This document shows, piece after piece, positions 1 through 6,887 of a stretch of DNA of 43,270 nucleotides; positions within the stretch are counted from its first letter, which is position 1; each line of letters starts with the position of its first letter. Below the pieces are notes generated by a model. It was given only the letters and a program-made list of their open reading frames with translations. It was not told where the DNA came from and did not search any database. The translations under genes were made by a program, and so were the position numbers. The DNA lies in the NCBI GenBank assembly GCA_010084195.1, contig RGPS01000025.1, positions 1 through 43,270 on the forward strand. The letters run 5' to 3'. The DNA is from Terriglobia bacterium (lineage in GTDB: Bacteria > Acidobacteriota > Terriglobia > Bryobacterales > Bryobacteraceae).

Positions 1-22
1 ACCGTCGGTCGACAACAAAAAG

Positions 23-73
23 AAAACTCCCGAAAGGACCGCGAGTCGAACTCGCTGTCTCTTCGGGAGTTTT
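23..73 (-). terminator. Rho-independent terminator of the PEP-CTERM gene
   Basis: Arms at 23-34 and 62-73 (aaaactcccgaa / ttcgggagtttt) are perfectly complementary. They enclose a second hairpin at 41-55 (gcgagt-cga-actcgc). Read on the minus strand the stem is followed by a T-rich run (ttttctttttg). It lies 24 bases past the stop of the minus-strand gene at 97-981, which fits an intrinsic terminator for that gene. Confidence 0.8.
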
Positions 74-96
74 GTGAAACGAGCTACGAAGAGTTG

Positions 97-981
97 TTAG
101 CTCTTGTTGGAGCGACGGCGGCGAACCATACCGACAACCAGCAACGCACCACCCATCAATGCCATGGAGGTCGGCTCGGGAACCGGGTTGAACGTCTCAT
201 CATAGGTGTAGGTGTATCGGACAACCAGGCCCGTGATGTTCGCGAAGTCGTCTAAGTCACCGCTGCCGGCTGCTGCCAGGCTGGTGCCGCTGAAGCTCGA
301 GCTGTTCGTGAAGTTGATCTGACCCGTCTGAGTTGCAGGAGTGGACGTCAGCGCGAACGACTTTGTGGATGCTCCGACGTACTGGGCCAGTACAGAAGCC
401 CACTCCGCATCGCCATCGAAGTACGCATTGGAATCGCTTCCGGTCGCTGTTTGGTTGATGGACAGACCTGCGGTCGTTACCGTGAGGCAACCCCGGGTCG
501 CAACACCAGTGGTGCATCCTGCGTTCCTGCGATTCGTGTTTGTAAGGACGGTGATGTTTGGATCCGCCACCAGAAGTGCAGTGGTAATCCCGTCGTTAAA
601 GGTAACCGCAGCACCGGCATTCACTGCTGCCGTCGGTGACACCACATTTGCTATACCGGCCACATAGTTCGTCGAACCAGAAGTGTTGCTGAGGCTGTAA
701 TTGATGGTCGCCGCCGACCTCACCCCGAGTTCCACGGAATCCAGTGTCAATGCACTGCAAATGTAGCTAAATGTGCAGTTTGTCTGGATGGTGTTGTTGG
801 TGGCTGTTTGGTTGAACTGGCTTACAGAGGTGGAACCGCCCGATCCGATAGTGAAGCTGGGGAGGTTTCCATACACTGTGATGGTCACTGTGATAGGTGT
901 AGCTGAGGCCGTATTGGCCAGAAACATCGTGCCTAGTGCTATTGGCGCGAATGCACTTAGAACTCTCCGAATTATTGTCAT
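97..981 (-). CDS. PEP-CTERM sorting-domain exported protein
   Basis: This is a 294-residue exported protein. It has a hydrophobic signal peptide (about residues 1-27, ending near ANTASA) and a C-terminal PEP-CTERM tail: VPEP at about 267-270, one membrane segment, then a basic RRRR end. In bacteria with exosortase this tail directs cleavage and surface anchoring or release. The middle is rich in Ser, Thr, Asn and Ala with a few Cys residues and no domain I recognise, which is usual for the class. The ATG start is supported by AAAGGA about 8 bases upstream, and the gene has its own promoter-like site and terminator, so it is probably monocistronic. No exosortase is visible in the window. The CPBP protease at 39.8-40.5 kb may belong to a family linked to exosortase systems. 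The class call is firm; the specific role is unknown. Confidence 0.88.
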   Translation of the reverse strand: MTIIRRVLSAFAPIALGTMFLANTASATPITVTITVYGNLPSFTIGSGGSTSVSQFNQTATNNTIQTNCTFSYICSALTLDSVELGVRSAATINYSLSNTSGSTNYVAGIANVVSPTAAVNAGAAVTFNDGITTALLVADPNITVLTNTNRRNAGCTTGVATRGCLTVTTAGLSINQTATGSDSNAYFDGDAEWASVLAQYVGASTKSFALTSTPATQTGQINFTNSSSFSGTSLAAAGSGDLDDFANITGLVVRYTYTYDETFNPVPEPTSMALMGGALLVVGMVRRRRSNKS

Positions 982-1054
982 GTTGTTTGTCCTTTGAAAA
1001 CGTTAACAGAATTTTCAACAGCAACTCGTGCCACTAGTTGACTGTTCATAAGAA

Positions 1055-1083
1055 AGTGTAGCCGGGGCTTGTTTCGGTTGCAA
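1055..1083 (-). promoter_or_regulatory. Sigma70-like promoter for the PEP-CTERM gene
   Basis: On the minus strand TTGCAA and TACACT are separated by exactly 17 bases, close to the housekeeping -35/-10 consensus. The predicted start of transcription would leave a leader of about 65 bases before the ATG at 981. Several TTGCAG/TTGCAA hexamers lie just upstream (1078-1149) and could be operator elements. Confidence 0.5.
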
Positions 1084-1186
1084 GCATTTTTTGCAGAATA
1101 CCGTATCCCCGTCTTGCAGTGGAGTACCGGTACCGCCTGCAACTTGCAGTTGGCTGCGTCCCGTTCTCCTGACGTAAACTAATAGG

Positions 1187-1738
1187 GTGACTCGGTTTAG
1201 GTACAGTTGCGTCTCGGTATGCCTGCTCGGCCTGCTTGGCTTCTTCGGTTGTGGGCAGAACAGCGGATCAGTAGATTCGAAGCGGGCTCAATTGTTCCCG
1301 AATCCGCCCGGCGAGGACACGACCCCGGCAAAACCCCTCAACGCCGATTCGGACCTGATTGCCGCCGGTACCTCTATAGAGGTGGAGACCCTGGAGACCG
1401 TCGATTCAGAGACAACACCCAGCGGTGGCTTTATTCCCGTGTTGGTGATTGCCGACGTGAAGGGCCGCGACGGTAAAGTGGCGATTCCGCAGAATACCAG
1501 CGGCGTCCTGATTGTTCGCACGGCCTCACGGAAGGAAGGGAAGTCGGATCTGGATGTCGCGCTCTATCAATTAACGATAGGGGACAAATCCTATCTCATA
1601 AGTAATGGTGGTGTGAATCTGGCCACGCTGCGGTTCCAGGAAGAGGCGTCCAAAGGTGCTGCTCACCGCAGTGTCCACCTCGGTAAGCGGACACCGCTCA
1701 AGTTCGTGGTCAGCCAAAGCTTTCAGTTCAAGCGTTAA
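1187..1738 (+). CDS. Putative lipoprotein of unknown function
   Basis: This 183-residue protein starts with GTG. Its signal sequence ends in a lipobox (G-F-F-G-C, Cys22), so it should be lipid-anchored in the envelope. After the Cys there is a low-complexity linker (about 23-50), then a beta-rich region with pieces such as GTSIEVET and a final LKFVVSQSFQFKR. This pattern resembles acidobacterial secreted proteins in which a barrel-like domain handles ionic or protease ligands, but I cannot name a family. The ribosome site is weak (AATAGG). It is divergent from the PEP-CTERM gene and lies 90 bases before the next gene, so it could be transcribed with the sigma-factor module. Confidence 0.7.
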   Translation: MTRFRYSCVSVCLLGLLGFFGCGQNSGSVDSKRAQLFPNPPGEDTTPAKPLNADSDLIAAGTSIEVETLETVDSETTPSGGFIPVLVIADVKGRDGKVAIPQNTSGVLIVRTASRKEGKSDLDVALYQLTIGDKSYLISNGGVNLATLRFQEEASKGAAHRSVHLGKRTPLKFVVSQSFQFKR

Positions 1739-1828
1739 ATTTCTTTCAGTCTGCTTCGTTAACACTGCAGCCGCTTGCCCCGTCTCATTTGCCGAATCCA
1801 CCCTACGGATTCCAAAAGGAGATGTAAA

Positions 1829-2278
1829 ATGCGCAGTATCCTTCAAACTCTGGCCCTGGTACCTCTGGCCCTCGCCCCGCTCTTCGGCGGTGGCATGATC
1901 CTCGAAATCGGCAACGCAAAGGCCAATCCGGCCGCTCTAGCCAAACAGGGCGTCATCCTTGCCCGACTCACCGCGTGTCAATCTCCGGCTAAAGGCGTTT
2001 GGGCCGCTACGGTCGAGGGGCTTGTAGCCGGCAAACGGCAGACCCTTCCCCTCAAGGTGGATAATCTGGCCGAACCCGGCGTTTGGTCCATCTCCCGTGC
2101 CTGGCCAAACGAGGGCAAATGGGTAGTCCCCCTGGTGGCCTCACACCCGGAGTACGGGGACCATACCAGCAGCTTGGTGGTGGGCGTTACAGGTGATTCG
2201 TTTGATTGGGCCCGGGTTCAGCGGTTTAACGGGAAACCACCCTCAGCCGACGATCTGGCCGGAATTTCGGCAAAATAG
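1829..2278 (+). CDS. Small secreted protein preceding the sigma-factor gene
   Basis: This encodes 149 residues. I chose the ATG at 1829 because AAAAGGAG lies at ideal spacing before it and a hydrophobic signal peptide follows at once (LALVPLALAPLFGGG). An in-frame start at 1775 has no such support. The mature part (about 30-149) has short beta-strand-like segments such as VWAATVEGLVAGK and KWVVPLVASHPEYGD, consistent with a small beta-sandwich. No family is recognised. Its stop is 2 bases before the most upstream start of the sigma gene, so it is probably in one operon with the sigma/anti-sigma pair and may be a signal or substrate for that system (inference). Confidence 0.75.
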   Translation: MRSILQTLALVPLALAPLFGGGMILEIGNAKANPAALAKQGVILARLTACQSPAKGVWAATVEGLVAGKRQTLPLKVDNLAEPGVWSISRAWPNEGKWVVPLVASHPEYGDHTSSLVVGVTGDSFDWARVQRFNGKPPSADDLAGISAK

Positions 2279-2280
2279 AC

Positions 2281-2895
2281 GTGGCGAGCCCCCTGCTCTC
2301 CGAAATCCATATCCCAGTGGCAGCAACACCCATATATAGGGTGTATCCCGATCGGGTAGCCTTCGGAGTAATTTACCGGCAGGGGGCTCGTATGGTCTAC
2401 GGCAATCTGCCGGCGCATGTGCCGCCGGCGGGTGCCGAGGACCTGATTCAGGACGTATTTCTTCGAGCCATGGGGCAGCTCGAGGGCCTTCGCGAGCCGG
2501 GTGCGGTGGGGGGCTGCCTCGCGACAATAGCCCGCAATGCTGCCTGTGATTACCGCCGTCGTGCCCGTCCTGGGGTGGAAGTGCACGAGGCGATGGCGTC
2601 GGTGAAACCCACTGCCGACGCGTTTGCGGCGCTGGACGCGATTCAGGCGTTGCCCGAGGCCTATCGCGAGACCCTTTGCCTGCGCCTCATCGAAGGTATG
2701 ACCGGGCCCGAGATTGCCGAGCGAACGGGGATGACACATGAATCCGTGCGGGTCAATTTGTGTCGTGGAATGAAGATGTTACGGGAGAAACTCACGTGTG
2801 TGATCAGTATCTGTGGGATAAATCGGGAGTCCAGGATCGGGAAATTCAGGACCTCGAAGGGTTGCTGGGGCAGTTCCGCCATCGCTCGCCCATAA
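2281..2895 (+). CDS. ECF-type RNA polymerase sigma factor
   Basis: This protein redirects RNA polymerase to a specific promoter set. Region 2 is seen at about residues 25-105 (AEDLIQDVFLRAM, then LATIARNAACDYRRR). Region 4 at about 120-165 contains the helix-turn-helix (MTGPEIAERTGMTHESVRVNLCRGMKMLREKL). The start is uncertain: GTG 2281 has no clear ribosome site, and GTG 2341, just before the conserved FGVIYRQGARMVYG segment, is an alternative. After LREKL, where such proteins usually end, the frame stays open for 33 more codons and overlaps the anti-sigma gene by 100 nt. The last part has Cys- and Ser-rich, non-helical composition. It may be a real tail or the sign of a lost stop codon. Translational coupling to the anti-sigma gene is likely. 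Confidence 0.87.
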   Translation: MASPLLSEIHIPVAATPIYRVYPDRVAFGVIYRQGARMVYGNLPAHVPPAGAEDLIQDVFLRAMGQLEGLREPGAVGGCLATIARNAACDYRRRARPGVEVHEAMASVKPTADAFAALDAIQALPEAYRETLCLRLIEGMTGPEIAERTGMTHESVRVNLCRGMKMLREKLTCVISICGINRESRIGKFRTSKGCWGSSAIARP

Positions 2896-3719
2896 AACGC
2901 CCACCGGTAAAACAGATGCCGCGCCGATACTGGTGGCTGCTGGGTGCCGCCGTAATCGTTCTTGGTTCCGTTACCCTTCTTCGGGCGCCCCTTACCGACT
3001 GGCGCTACACCGCAGGAAAGAACGAAGCCATTCAGGTTCGGACCGGCCAGACTTTGGATTCCGGCAAGTCGACAGCAACTCTCGAATCCCGTCTCACCGG
3101 GGAACTACAAATCGAACCCAATTCACGTCTGCGCCTCGTCGCTTCCGGTGACCGGCAGCAACGTTTCGAACTCGAACAGGGGACGATCCACGCCCTAATT
3201 TGGGCGCCGCCCGGAAAGTTCGTGGTTGACACCCCTGTCGCCCGCACCATCGACCTGGGTTATCGCCATACCCTGCAGATGTCAAAAAGCGGAGAGGGCG
3301 TCCTTTCTGTGGACATAGGGTGGGTCGCTTTCGAATGGCAGGGAGTGGAATCCTTCATTCCTGCCGGAGCGTCGTGCAAAACGAACCCAAACAAGGGTCC
3401 GGGAACGCCCTGGTTTACGGATGCTTCCCCGGAGTTGCAGTCCGCGCTGGTAGCCTTCGACGCAGGGCAGGGAAGCCTGGAGATCGCCCTGCGTGCTGCC
3501 GGGGTGCGGGACGCCATCACGGTCTGGCACCTGATGACTCGTTCGAAAGGCGAGGCCCCAAGTCAGGCTTATGATGTTCTGGCCGAACTGATCCCGTTAC
3601 CGGCCGAAGCGGGCCGGGAAGCTATTCTGGCAGGAAAAAGCGAAGCCATTTACGCCGCCTGGGATGCTCTGGGGCTTGGCTCGGCTGAGATTTGGCGAAC
3701 CTGGAAACGAAGCTGGTAG
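2796..3719 (+). CDS. Membrane-bound FecR-like anti-sigma / regulatory protein
   Basis: This 307-residue protein is read from GTG 2796 with GGGAG 8 bases upstream. The start fits the sequence VCDQYLWDKSG, a plausible short cytoplasmic anti-sigma segment of about 42 residues. One membrane helix follows (WWLLGAAVIVLGSVTLL, about 45-62). The outer part resembles a FecR beta domain (about 75-200): VRTGQTLDSG, RLRLVASGD, GKFVVDTPVARTIDLGY and a final IPAGASC. The C-terminal 100 residues (WHLMTRSKG, YDVLAELIPLP, WDALGLGSAEIWRTW) look like a helical module that I cannot name. Overlap with the sigma gene and the topology support sensing outside and holding sigma inside. No classical Zn-binding anti-sigma motif (HxxxCxxC) is visible. 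Confidence 0.8.
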   Translation: MCDQYLWDKSGVQDREIQDLEGLLGQFRHRSPIKRPPVKQMPRRYWWLLGAAVIVLGSVTLLRAPLTDWRYTAGKNEAIQVRTGQTLDSGKSTATLESRLTGELQIEPNSRLRLVASGDRQQRFELEQGTIHALIWAPPGKFVVDTPVARTIDLGYRHTLQMSKSGEGVLSVDIGWVAFEWQGVESFIPAGASCKTNPNKGPGTPWFTDASPELQSALVAFDAGQGSLEIALRAAGVRDAITVWHLMTRSKGEAPSQAYDVLAELIPLPAEAGREAILAGKSEAIYAAWDALGLGSAEIWRTWKRSW

Positions 3720-3737
3720 CTCTTACCTGGGTAGTCT

Positions 3738-4490
3738 TTACCGGCGCTCGTCGCGCAGCTTCGAAAGCAGGCGGACCATTTCGAGGTACAACCAAACCAG
3801 CGTCACCATCAGGCCGAACGCCGAGTACCATTCCATGTATTTCGGAGCGCCCATTCTGGCACCTTCTTCGATGACGGCGAAATCCAGAATCAGGTTTAGC
3901 GCCGCTATCACCACCACCACCAGGCTGAACACAATGCCGACAGGGCCGTTGCCGAAGATACCGGGAATTTGAACGCCAAAGAAACCCAGAACCATGCTGG
4001 CGAAGTAGACGACTGCGATACCGCCGGTAGCGGCCACAATCCCCATCGTGAATTTCTCACTCGCCCGAATCAGGCCGCTTCGGTAGGCAAGCAGCAGGCA
4101 GAAGCAGGTTCCGAACGTGAGCGCGACGGCTTCAATCGCGATACCCGGGAAGCGTAGTTCCATCATGGCCGAAAAGCCGCCGAGGAACATGCCTTCCAGC
4201 ACCGCATACGCCGGAGCAGTGGCCGCCGACCACTCCTTCTTAAAGATAGTGACCATCGCCGCAATAAAACCGCCGATGCCACCCAGCATCATGTAGCCGG
4301 AGACAGAAGAGATGTCGCGGGTGTCGAAAAACTGATTCCAGACCCACGACGCACTGAACGCCACAATCAGCATCAGAATCCCGGCCTTGTTGGCGGTCCC
4401 GGAAATGGTCATGGTCTGCCCGTAGCCGGCGTGAACCGCGGAGCCCTCAAAGGTCTTACCAAACGCGGGGTTTGAACTTTTTAGTTCCAT
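3738..4490 (-). CDS. Bax inhibitor-1 / YccA family membrane protein
   Basis: This 250-residue integral membrane protein has about seven hydrophobic segments. A short polar N-terminus (KSSNPAFGKTF) begins the typical bacterial BaxI_1 form, and the C-terminal part (LNLILDFAVIEEGARMGAPKYMEWYSAFGLMVTLVWLYLE) carries the usual acidic pattern. Members are thought to be membrane channels or modulators of membrane proteases and calcium leak; the role here is not known. The gene is 19 bases downstream of the M20 peptidase stop on the same strand, so the two are probably co-transcribed. It is convergent with the anti-sigma gene, with only 18 bases between their stops. Confidence 0.9.
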   Translation of the reverse strand: MELKSSNPAFGKTFEGSAVHAGYGQTMTISGTANKAGILMLIVAFSASWVWNQFFDTRDISSVSGYMMLGGIGGFIAAMVTIFKKEWSAATAPAYAVLEGMFLGGFSAMMELRFPGIAIEAVALTFGTCFCLLLAYRSGLIRASEKFTMGIVAATGGIAVVYFASMVLGFFGVQIPGIFGNGPVGIVFSLVVVVIAALNLILDFAVIEEGARMGAPKYMEWYSAFGLMVTLVWLYLEMVRLLSKLRDERR

Positions 4491-4509
4491 AGAGATATTA
4501 TCCTCTTAC

Positions 4510-6021
4510 TTACATACTGATGAGCGCCGCCATAAGTTCGATACCGTCCCACAGATTCTGAATCCGGATGTTCTCGTTGAAACTATGCTGGCTGTTGTCG
4601 TGGTTGGCCAAGGGGACACTGATGGTCCGCGTGCCCAGCGTGTTCTCAATCTTTTCCAGGGGGACGCTGCCTCCCATCGTCGGCCATCGCACCACTTTCC
4701 CGCGAGCACTCTCCACCGTTCGAATTACTTCCTGCGAAATAGGGAGGTCCATCGAGGTCCGGACCGCGTTGTAACCGGCTTCGTGAAGGACCACGCTGGC
4801 GACCTTTTCATGCGCCATTCGCTCCGTTGCTGAGGGTTCGTGGTCGGTGACGAAATAGCCCTGCTTTTTGATGTGCTCGATGACGCGTTCCACGGTTTTC
4901 ACGCGATCCATGCCTTTCACCAGGCGCATATCGATGGAGGCCGTCGCCGTGGAAGGGATCACGTTCGAGGCCCCGGCTCCGGTGCGGGAACTGGACATGC
5001 CCCGAATGTTGAGCGACGGCTGCTGGATCAGATCGAGCAGTCTGCCGGGTGCCCCTTCGGTTCCGCCCAGCCACAGTTCCTCCCTCAGGGCCTTATCGGG
5101 GACCGGCGATTCCGCGATGGCCCGCTTTTCGGTGTCCGAGAGCGGGGCGATGCCCTCATAGAAGCCCGGCACCAGCACGCGACCGGAGTCACTCTTCATC
5201 GAAGTCAGAAGTCTGGCCAGCATCATCGCCGGGTTGGGCGCCCAGTTGCCGTAGTGGCCGCTGTGCAATTCCCGGCGCGGGCCGTACGTGGTCAGGTTGA
5301 TAGTGGTGACGCCGCGTGCCCCGAAGGCGACCAGTTGCTGCCGGGTTTGGGAAACCGGGCCGTCGCAAATCAGCCAGACGTCGGCCGTGAAGAGTTCTTT
5401 GTGGGCCGCGAGGATACGATCCAGATTTACGGACCCGGCTTCTTCCTCGCCTTCGAAGACGAACCGGACATTGGATTTTGTGCGGATCCCGGCGGCCTTC
5501 ATGGCGTCGAGAGCAGTGGCCATGGCGAGAATTGGGGCTTTGTCGTCGGAGGCCGAGCGGGCGTAGAGGCGCATTTCGGGGTCGAGCGGGAACTTCGCAG
5601 TCGCGAGCGGAACCACCTGCCCGTCTTTCTCAATGGCCTTGTCCCGCAGCGTGGGTGTGAACGGCGGATTCAGCCATTCGGCTGCATCGAGGGGCTGGCC
5701 GTCGTAGTGGGCATAAAGAGCGATGGTTCGGGTAGCCCCGGGAGTTTTCAGATTCGCCAGAACTACGGGATTTGCGCCCGGTTCTTCCACCAGCTGAGCG
5801 GGTGCACCACGTTTGGTAAACATGGCCGCGATGGCGTCGGCATTGCGGCGGATGTTGGCCTTATCGCGGGCGATGTTCGGGATCGCAAGGAGCTCGACGA
5901 ACTCCGTCAGGATCTCTCGCTCATGCTTCTCCCGCCACTGCCGGGCGGCGATGGAGGCCGGGTTCGTCTGGCTCCACGCCACAGAGGCCAAAGCAAAAAA
6001 GGCAGGCAGGATACGCTTCAT
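4510..6021 (-). CDS. Secreted M20-family metallopeptidase (dipeptidase-like)
   Basis: This is a 503-residue zinc exopeptidase. An N-terminal signal peptide ends near SVAWSQ. The M20 core is clear: ALYAHYDGQP (metal ligands H105 and D107), SASDDKAP (bridging Asp region, 157-162), EGEEEAGS (general base and ligand Glu, about 190-197) and a late His in NHDNSQHS. A dimerisation insert lies roughly at 230-390. These features match M20 enzymes of the ArgE/DapE/carnosinase type. The closest resemblance is to secreted dipeptidases, which hydrolyse short peptides in the periplasm or outside; the substrate cannot be read from the sequence. The gene lies 19 bases upstream of the BI-1 gene and is divergent from the broken DUF3237 gene. 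Confidence 0.92.
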   Translation of the reverse strand: MKRILPAFFALASVAWSQTNPASIAARQWREKHEREILTEFVELLAIPNIARDKANIRRNADAIAAMFTKRGAPAQLVEEPGANPVVLANLKTPGATRTIALYAHYDGQPLDAAEWLNPPFTPTLRDKAIEKDGQVVPLATAKFPLDPEMRLYARSASDDKAPILAMATALDAMKAAGIRTKSNVRFVFEGEEEAGSVNLDRILAAHKELFTADVWLICDGPVSQTRQQLVAFGARGVTTINLTTYGPRRELHSGHYGNWAPNPAMMLARLLTSMKSDSGRVLVPGFYEGIAPLSDTEKRAIAESPVPDKALREELWLGGTEGAPGRLLDLIQQPSLNIRGMSSSRTGAGASNVIPSTATASIDMRLVKGMDRVKTVERVIEHIKKQGYFVTDHEPSATERMAHEKVASVVLHEAGYNAVRTSMDLPISQEVIRTVESARGKVVRWPTMGGSVPLEKIENTLGTRTISVPLANHDNSQHSFNENIRIQNLWDGIELMAALISM

Positions 6022-6058
6022 AGGACACTACTATACGACGCTTTTCCTGAACCAGGCT

Positions 6059-6523
6059 ATGGCTGCTCCAACGCAACCTGGCTATGAATTCATCGCACAC
6101 CTGCGCGTCACCCTCGTAACGCCCTTCGAAGTCGGTGACACTCCACGCGGGAGACATCGGATTGTTTCCATTAGCGGTGGTGCGGTCGCCGGCCCCCACC
6201 TCACCGGAACCGTACTGCCGGGAGGTGGCGACTGGCAGTAAATCGCCCCCAACGGCACCACGGAAGTGGATGCGAGATACACGCTCGATCTGGGGGGCGT
6301 AAAGGTGGGCGTCACCAGTCGGGGAATCCGACGCGGCCCGAAATAAGTTCTGCATCGTATCGCAAAAGGCGACAGAGTTGACCCCGCCAGCTACTACTTC
6401 CGAACAGCCATCCGGTTCGAAGCGCCCGCCGGCAAGCTGAACTGGATGAGCGAGTCGCTGTTCATCGCCAAAGCCGAACGCCTGGCTTCGGAAGTTCTGA
6501 TCGAAGTCTGGCGCGTGCTTTAG
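6059..6523 (+). pseudogene. DUF3237-family gene with two in-frame stop codons
   Basis: Translation from ATG 6059 gives 155 codons in one frame ending at TAG 6521-6523, a normal length for DUF3237. It is broken only by TAA at 6239-6241 (codon 61) and TAA at 6344-6346 (codon 96). Family-like segments occur in all three pieces: GDTPRGRHRIVSISGG and GTVLPGGGDWQ before the first stop; APNGTTEVDARYTLDL and GVTSRGIRRGPK between them; VDPASYYFRTAIRFEA and LFIAKAERLASEVLIEVW after. Each stop could arise by one base change. It is divergent from the M20 gene. The function of DUF3237 is unknown. I call it a pseudogene; read-through or sequencing error remain possible. Confidence 0.82.
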
Positions 6524-6882
6524 CCCCCGGTTTCAAGTTCCGCCAATATAGAATCGAAAAGGCGCGCGCAATCGGGGGCTGCGGCGCGTACTGCCTTCGG
6601 GTCGATCAATGCAAGGAGACTGGCCCTGTGCGAAGCCTTGTTCTCGAAGTAGTTCCCCTTTTTCGTTTGCCTGGTCGCGTTGCGCATGGCACTAATCAGG
6701 TCATCCTTCTCAATCTGTTCGATCCTTGGATTGGCTTTCAAAGCATGGATTGGCTTTCAAAGCACCGTCGCGGAAGTCAGGTCCATAGAACCCAGGGCTT
6801 TCTCCAAATTCTTTCTCAGCACGCAGGTATTGTGTCGGAGGGTATCTTGCACAATCGTCTCTTTCCGCCAATTCGCATTCAA
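6520..6882 (-). pseudogene. Broken small gene of unknown function downstream of the hybrid kinase
   Basis: The only clean ORF here is 6520-6741 (73 codons, TTG start, no ribosome site), with helical text such as RIEQIEKDDLISAMRNATRQ and HRASLLALIDPKAVR. In the same frame an upstream segment begins near TTG 6880-6882, five bases after the kinase stop, and reads WRKETIVQDTLRHNTCVL. It is interrupted by TGA at 6757-6759, inside a 19-bp tandem duplication. A different frame also stays open over the upstream part, so the original structure is unclear. The 3' end overlaps the DUF3237 remnant by 4 bases. Family not recognised. Most likely a decayed third gene of the signalling operon. Confidence 0.4.
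6727..6764. repeat. Perfect 19-bp tandem duplication
   Basis: The unit tggattggctttcaaagca occurs twice without a gap (6727-6745 and 6746-6764). Nineteen is not a multiple of three, so the duplication shifts the reading frame of the small gene that contains it. It looks like a recent slippage event. Confidence 0.9.
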
Positions 6883-6887
6883 TCGGA

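Noticed and set aside
3719..3738. Terminator between the anti-sigma and BI-1 genes
   Set aside because: The 18 bases between the stops hold no stable inverted repeat followed by a T run on either strand.
4840..6087. Long plus-strand reading frame (415 codons)
   Set aside because: It is antisense to the well-supported M20 peptidase gene and has Arg/Gly/His-rich composition with no domain. Long antisense frames are common at this GC content.
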